A stretch of DNA of 16,418 bases from Cellvibrionaceae bacterium (lineage in GTDB: Bacteria > Pseudomonadota > Gammaproteobacteria > Pseudomonadales > Cellvibrionaceae), in the NCBI GenBank assembly GCA_030597965.1, contig JAUVQU010000031.1, positions 1 through 16,418 of the forward strand, written 5' to 3'. The first letter of the stretch is position 1. Each line of letters starts with the position of its first letter. Positions 14,528-16,418 of the stretch are shown here, piece after piece. The notes below the pieces were generated by a model that ran no database searches, was not told the origin of the DNA, and saw nothing but the letters and a program-made list of their open reading frames with translations. Made by a program: the position numbers and the translations under genes.

Positions 14528-16418
14528 ATGAAAAGAATGCTTATTAATGCAACTCAACCAGAAGAGTTGCGCGTAGCGCTTGTTGACGGCCAGTGGCTTT
14601 ACGATCTTGATATCGAAAACCGCAACCGCGAGCAGAAGAAAGCCAACATTTACAAAGGTAAAATCACCCGAGTTGAGCCCAGCCTCGAAGCTGCGTTCGT
14701 TGACTATGGTGCTGATCGCCACGGCTTTTTGCCCCTAAAAGAAATTTCTCGCGAATACTTCAGCAAGTCCCCAAAAAACGTTGATGGCCGCGTCCGCATT
14801 AAGGATGTCATCAAAGAAGGTATGGAAGTCGTCGTTCAGGTCGATAAAGAAGAGCGCGGCAATAAAGGCGCCGCCCTCACCACCTTTATCAGCCTAGCAG
14901 GACGCTACCTTGTCCTTATGCCAAACAACCCTCGCGCCGGTGGTATCTCACGCCGTATCGACGGTGAAGACCGCGCCGAATTACGTGAAGCGCTGGGCAG
15001 TATCGAAATGCCGTCTGGTATGGGTGTTATTGTTCGCACCGCAGGTGTTGGCCGCAGCGCTGAAGAATTACAGTGGGATTTCAACTACCTGCTGCAGCTA
15101 TGGCAAGCCATCAAAGAAGAGTCAGACACATCCAAAGCGCCGCATTTCCTTTTCCAGGAAAGCAACGTCATTATCCGCGCGATTCGTGACTACCTGCGCC
15201 CAGATATCGGCGAAGTCATTATCGATAACCGCGAAGCCTATGATTTGGCGATTGGTTTCGTTAATCAGGTGATGCCGAATTACTCGAATAAAGTGAAGTT
15301 CTACGAGGACGACACTCCACTGTTCAATCGCTACCAGATTGAGAGCCAGATTGAGACCGCCTTCCAGCGTGAAGTGAAGCTGCCTTCCGGTGGCTCCATC
15401 GTAATTGATGTCACAGAAGCGCTTATCTCTATCGACATTAACTCTTCCCGCGCCACCAAAGGCCGCGATATTGAAGAAACGGCACTACAAACCAACCTTG
15501 AAGCGGCCGATGAAATTGCTCGCCAGTTACGCTTGCGTGACATGGGTGGCTTAGTCGTCATCGACTTCATCGATATGCAGCCCGTTCGCAACCAACGCGC
15601 TGTTGAAAATCGCATGAAAGACGCACTTGCCATGGATCGTGCTCGTGTTCAGGTGGGACGTATTTCTCGCTTTGGGCTGCTGGAAATGTCTCGTCAGCGT
15701 CTGCGTCCGTCACTGGGTGAAACCACGTCTAAAGTTTGTCCACGCTGTAGCGGCCAAGGCACTATCCGCGGCACTCGCTCACTGGCGCTGTCTATTCTTC
15801 GTTTGGTTGAAGAACAGGCCCAGAAAGAACGCAGTGCAGAAATTCGTACCATTGCGCCTGTGGCGGTGGCCACCTACCTACTGAACGAAAAGCGTAAAGC
15901 TATTCACGGTATCGAAGAACGCAATAAAACACGCGTTGTTGTGGTTCCAAATGAAAACATGGTTACGCCACACTTCGAAGTCCAACGTTTACGTGATGAC
16001 GATGACGGCACCCTTAAAGAAACCAGCTATAAAATTGCCGGCAGTAAGGATGAGAGCACTGAAGAGGTTGAGACTGAACAACCCAAGGCGATGCCTCAAG
16101 CCGCCGTACAGCAGACAGCACCTTCGCAACCAGCACCAGAAGCATCTGTAAAAACAGAGCAAAAAGTCGCTGAGAGTAAAGACGCGCAACCTGGCCTACT
16201 TGCTCGCCTAGTCGATAAACTGCTTGGCACCAGCAAGAAAGCAGCGGCTGCCGCTGAAGCTGAACGCTTACGCAAAGAGGAAGAAGAAAAGAAACGTCGT
16301 AATCGTGGTCGCGGTCGCAGCAACCAGAACCGTCGTCGTGATAGCAGAAGCCGCAATAGAAATCGCAACGATCGCCGCGATGATGATCGTGACAACCGCA
16401 ATAAGCGCGATGAAGAAC
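14528..16418 (+). CDS. rne: Ribonuclease E, N-terminal part (runs off window)
   Basis: Endoribonuclease of the RNA degradosome, acting on mRNA decay and on rRNA/tRNA processing at the inner membrane. The reading frame is open from the ATG at 14528 to the window end (630 codons seen), so the C-terminus is missing here. The start MKRMLINATQ is the family N-terminus. An S1 domain lies near 39-119. The DNase I-like catalytic aspartates are D303 (ISIDINSSRATKG) and D346 (VVIDFIDM). The Zn-link cysteines are C404 and C407 (CPRC). All four match E. coli numbering exactly. Past residue 510 the sequence becomes acidic/Q/P-rich, then GLLARLVDKLLG (556-567), a likely membrane-targeting amphipathic helix. 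It ends in an Arg-rich RNA-binding region from about 587. Probably autoregulated through its leader. Confidence 0.97.
   Translation, partial: MKRMLINATQPEELRVALVDGQWLYDLDIENRNREQKKANIYKGKITRVEPSLEAAFVDYGADRHGFLPLKEISREYFSKSPKNVDGRVRIKDVIKEGMEVVVQVDKEERGNKGAALTTFISLAGRYLVLMPNNPRAGGISRRIDGEDRAELREALGSIEMPSGMGVIVRTAGVGRSAEELQWDFNYLLQLWQAIKEESDTSKAPHFLFQESNVIIRAIRDYLRPDIGEVIIDNREAYDLAIGFVNQVMPNYSNKVKFYEDDTPLFNRYQIESQIETAFQREVKLPSGGSIVIDVTEALISIDINSSRATKGRDIEETALQTNLEAADEIARQLRLRDMGGLVVIDFIDMQPVRNQRAVENRMKDALAMDRARVQVGRISRFGLLEMSRQRLRPSLGETTSKVCPRCSGQGTIRGTRSLALSILRLVEEQAQKERSAEIRTIAPVAVATYLLNEKRKAIHGIEERNKTRVVVVPNENMVTPHFEVQRLRDDDDGTLKETSYKIAGSKDESTEEVETEQPKAMPQAAVQQTAPSQPAPEASVKTEQKVAESKDAQPGLLARLVDKLLGTSKKAAAAAEAERLRKEEEEKKRRNRGRGRSNQNRRRDSRSRNRNRNDRRDDDRDNRNKRDEE

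Noticed and set aside
16096..16401. 101-codon R/S/L-rich minus-strand frame at the right end
   Set aside because: Its composition is produced by the complement of the Arg-rich, low-complexity region of rne; not a gene.

Overview
The window reads as ordinary core chromosome of a gammaproteobacterium, most likely a marine or Pseudomonas/Oceanospirillales/Cellvibrio-like lineage. This is inferred from gene order (monomeric idh next to rluE-nudJ-mnmA-hflD-purB-roxA, and rluC divergent from rne), from moderate GC, from a Pseudomonas-style REP palindrome, and from RNase E residues that keep E. coli numbering. No plasmid, phage, CRISPR, tRNA or rRNA signal is visible.

Left block (1-8716): a bidirectional terminator (4-32) closes monomeric NADP-isocitrate dehydrogenase (minus strand). 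After a 422-bp divergent intergenic region come, all on the plus strand, the rRNA pseudouridine synthase rluE, the Nudix hydrolase nudJ, the tRNA 2-thiouridylase mnmA, hflD, purB and the ribosomal-protein oxygenase roxA. This is the conserved enterobacterial/pseudomonad neighbourhood, combining translation-related modification (rluE, mnmA, roxA) with purine synthesis (purB). The gaps between these genes hold most of the non-coding novelty: degenerate 8-bp tandem repeats before nudJ, a 139-bp imperfect inverted repeat that looks like a miniature transposable element (MITE-like) in the purB leader, and a paired REP element (REPIN-like) after purB.

Middle block (8717-12129): a glycerol-catabolism pair on the minus strand, glpK then glpD, without glpF or glpR in view. 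Together they convert glycerol to glycerol-3-phosphate and then to dihydroxyacetone phosphate. Both proteins diverge from E. coli at regulatory or signature segments. Upstream of glpK are four in-phase 16-bp tandem repeats.

Right block (12130-16418): a HAD phosphatase and rluC (minus strand, 5-nt gap, surely one operon) stand divergent to rne (plus strand, truncated by the window edge). The 779-bp gap between rluC and rne carries a good sigma70-type promoter and a roughly 680-nt leader with several stem-loops, a C-rich/G-poor tract, and a 6-bp stem that would cover the rne Shine-Dalgarno sequence. This fits the known autoregulation of rne through its 5' UTR, although the structures here are not obviously those of E. 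coli.

No wholly new protein system is present. The observations most worth checking are the MITE-like element before purB, the REPIN, the 16-bp repeat array and the structured rne leader.
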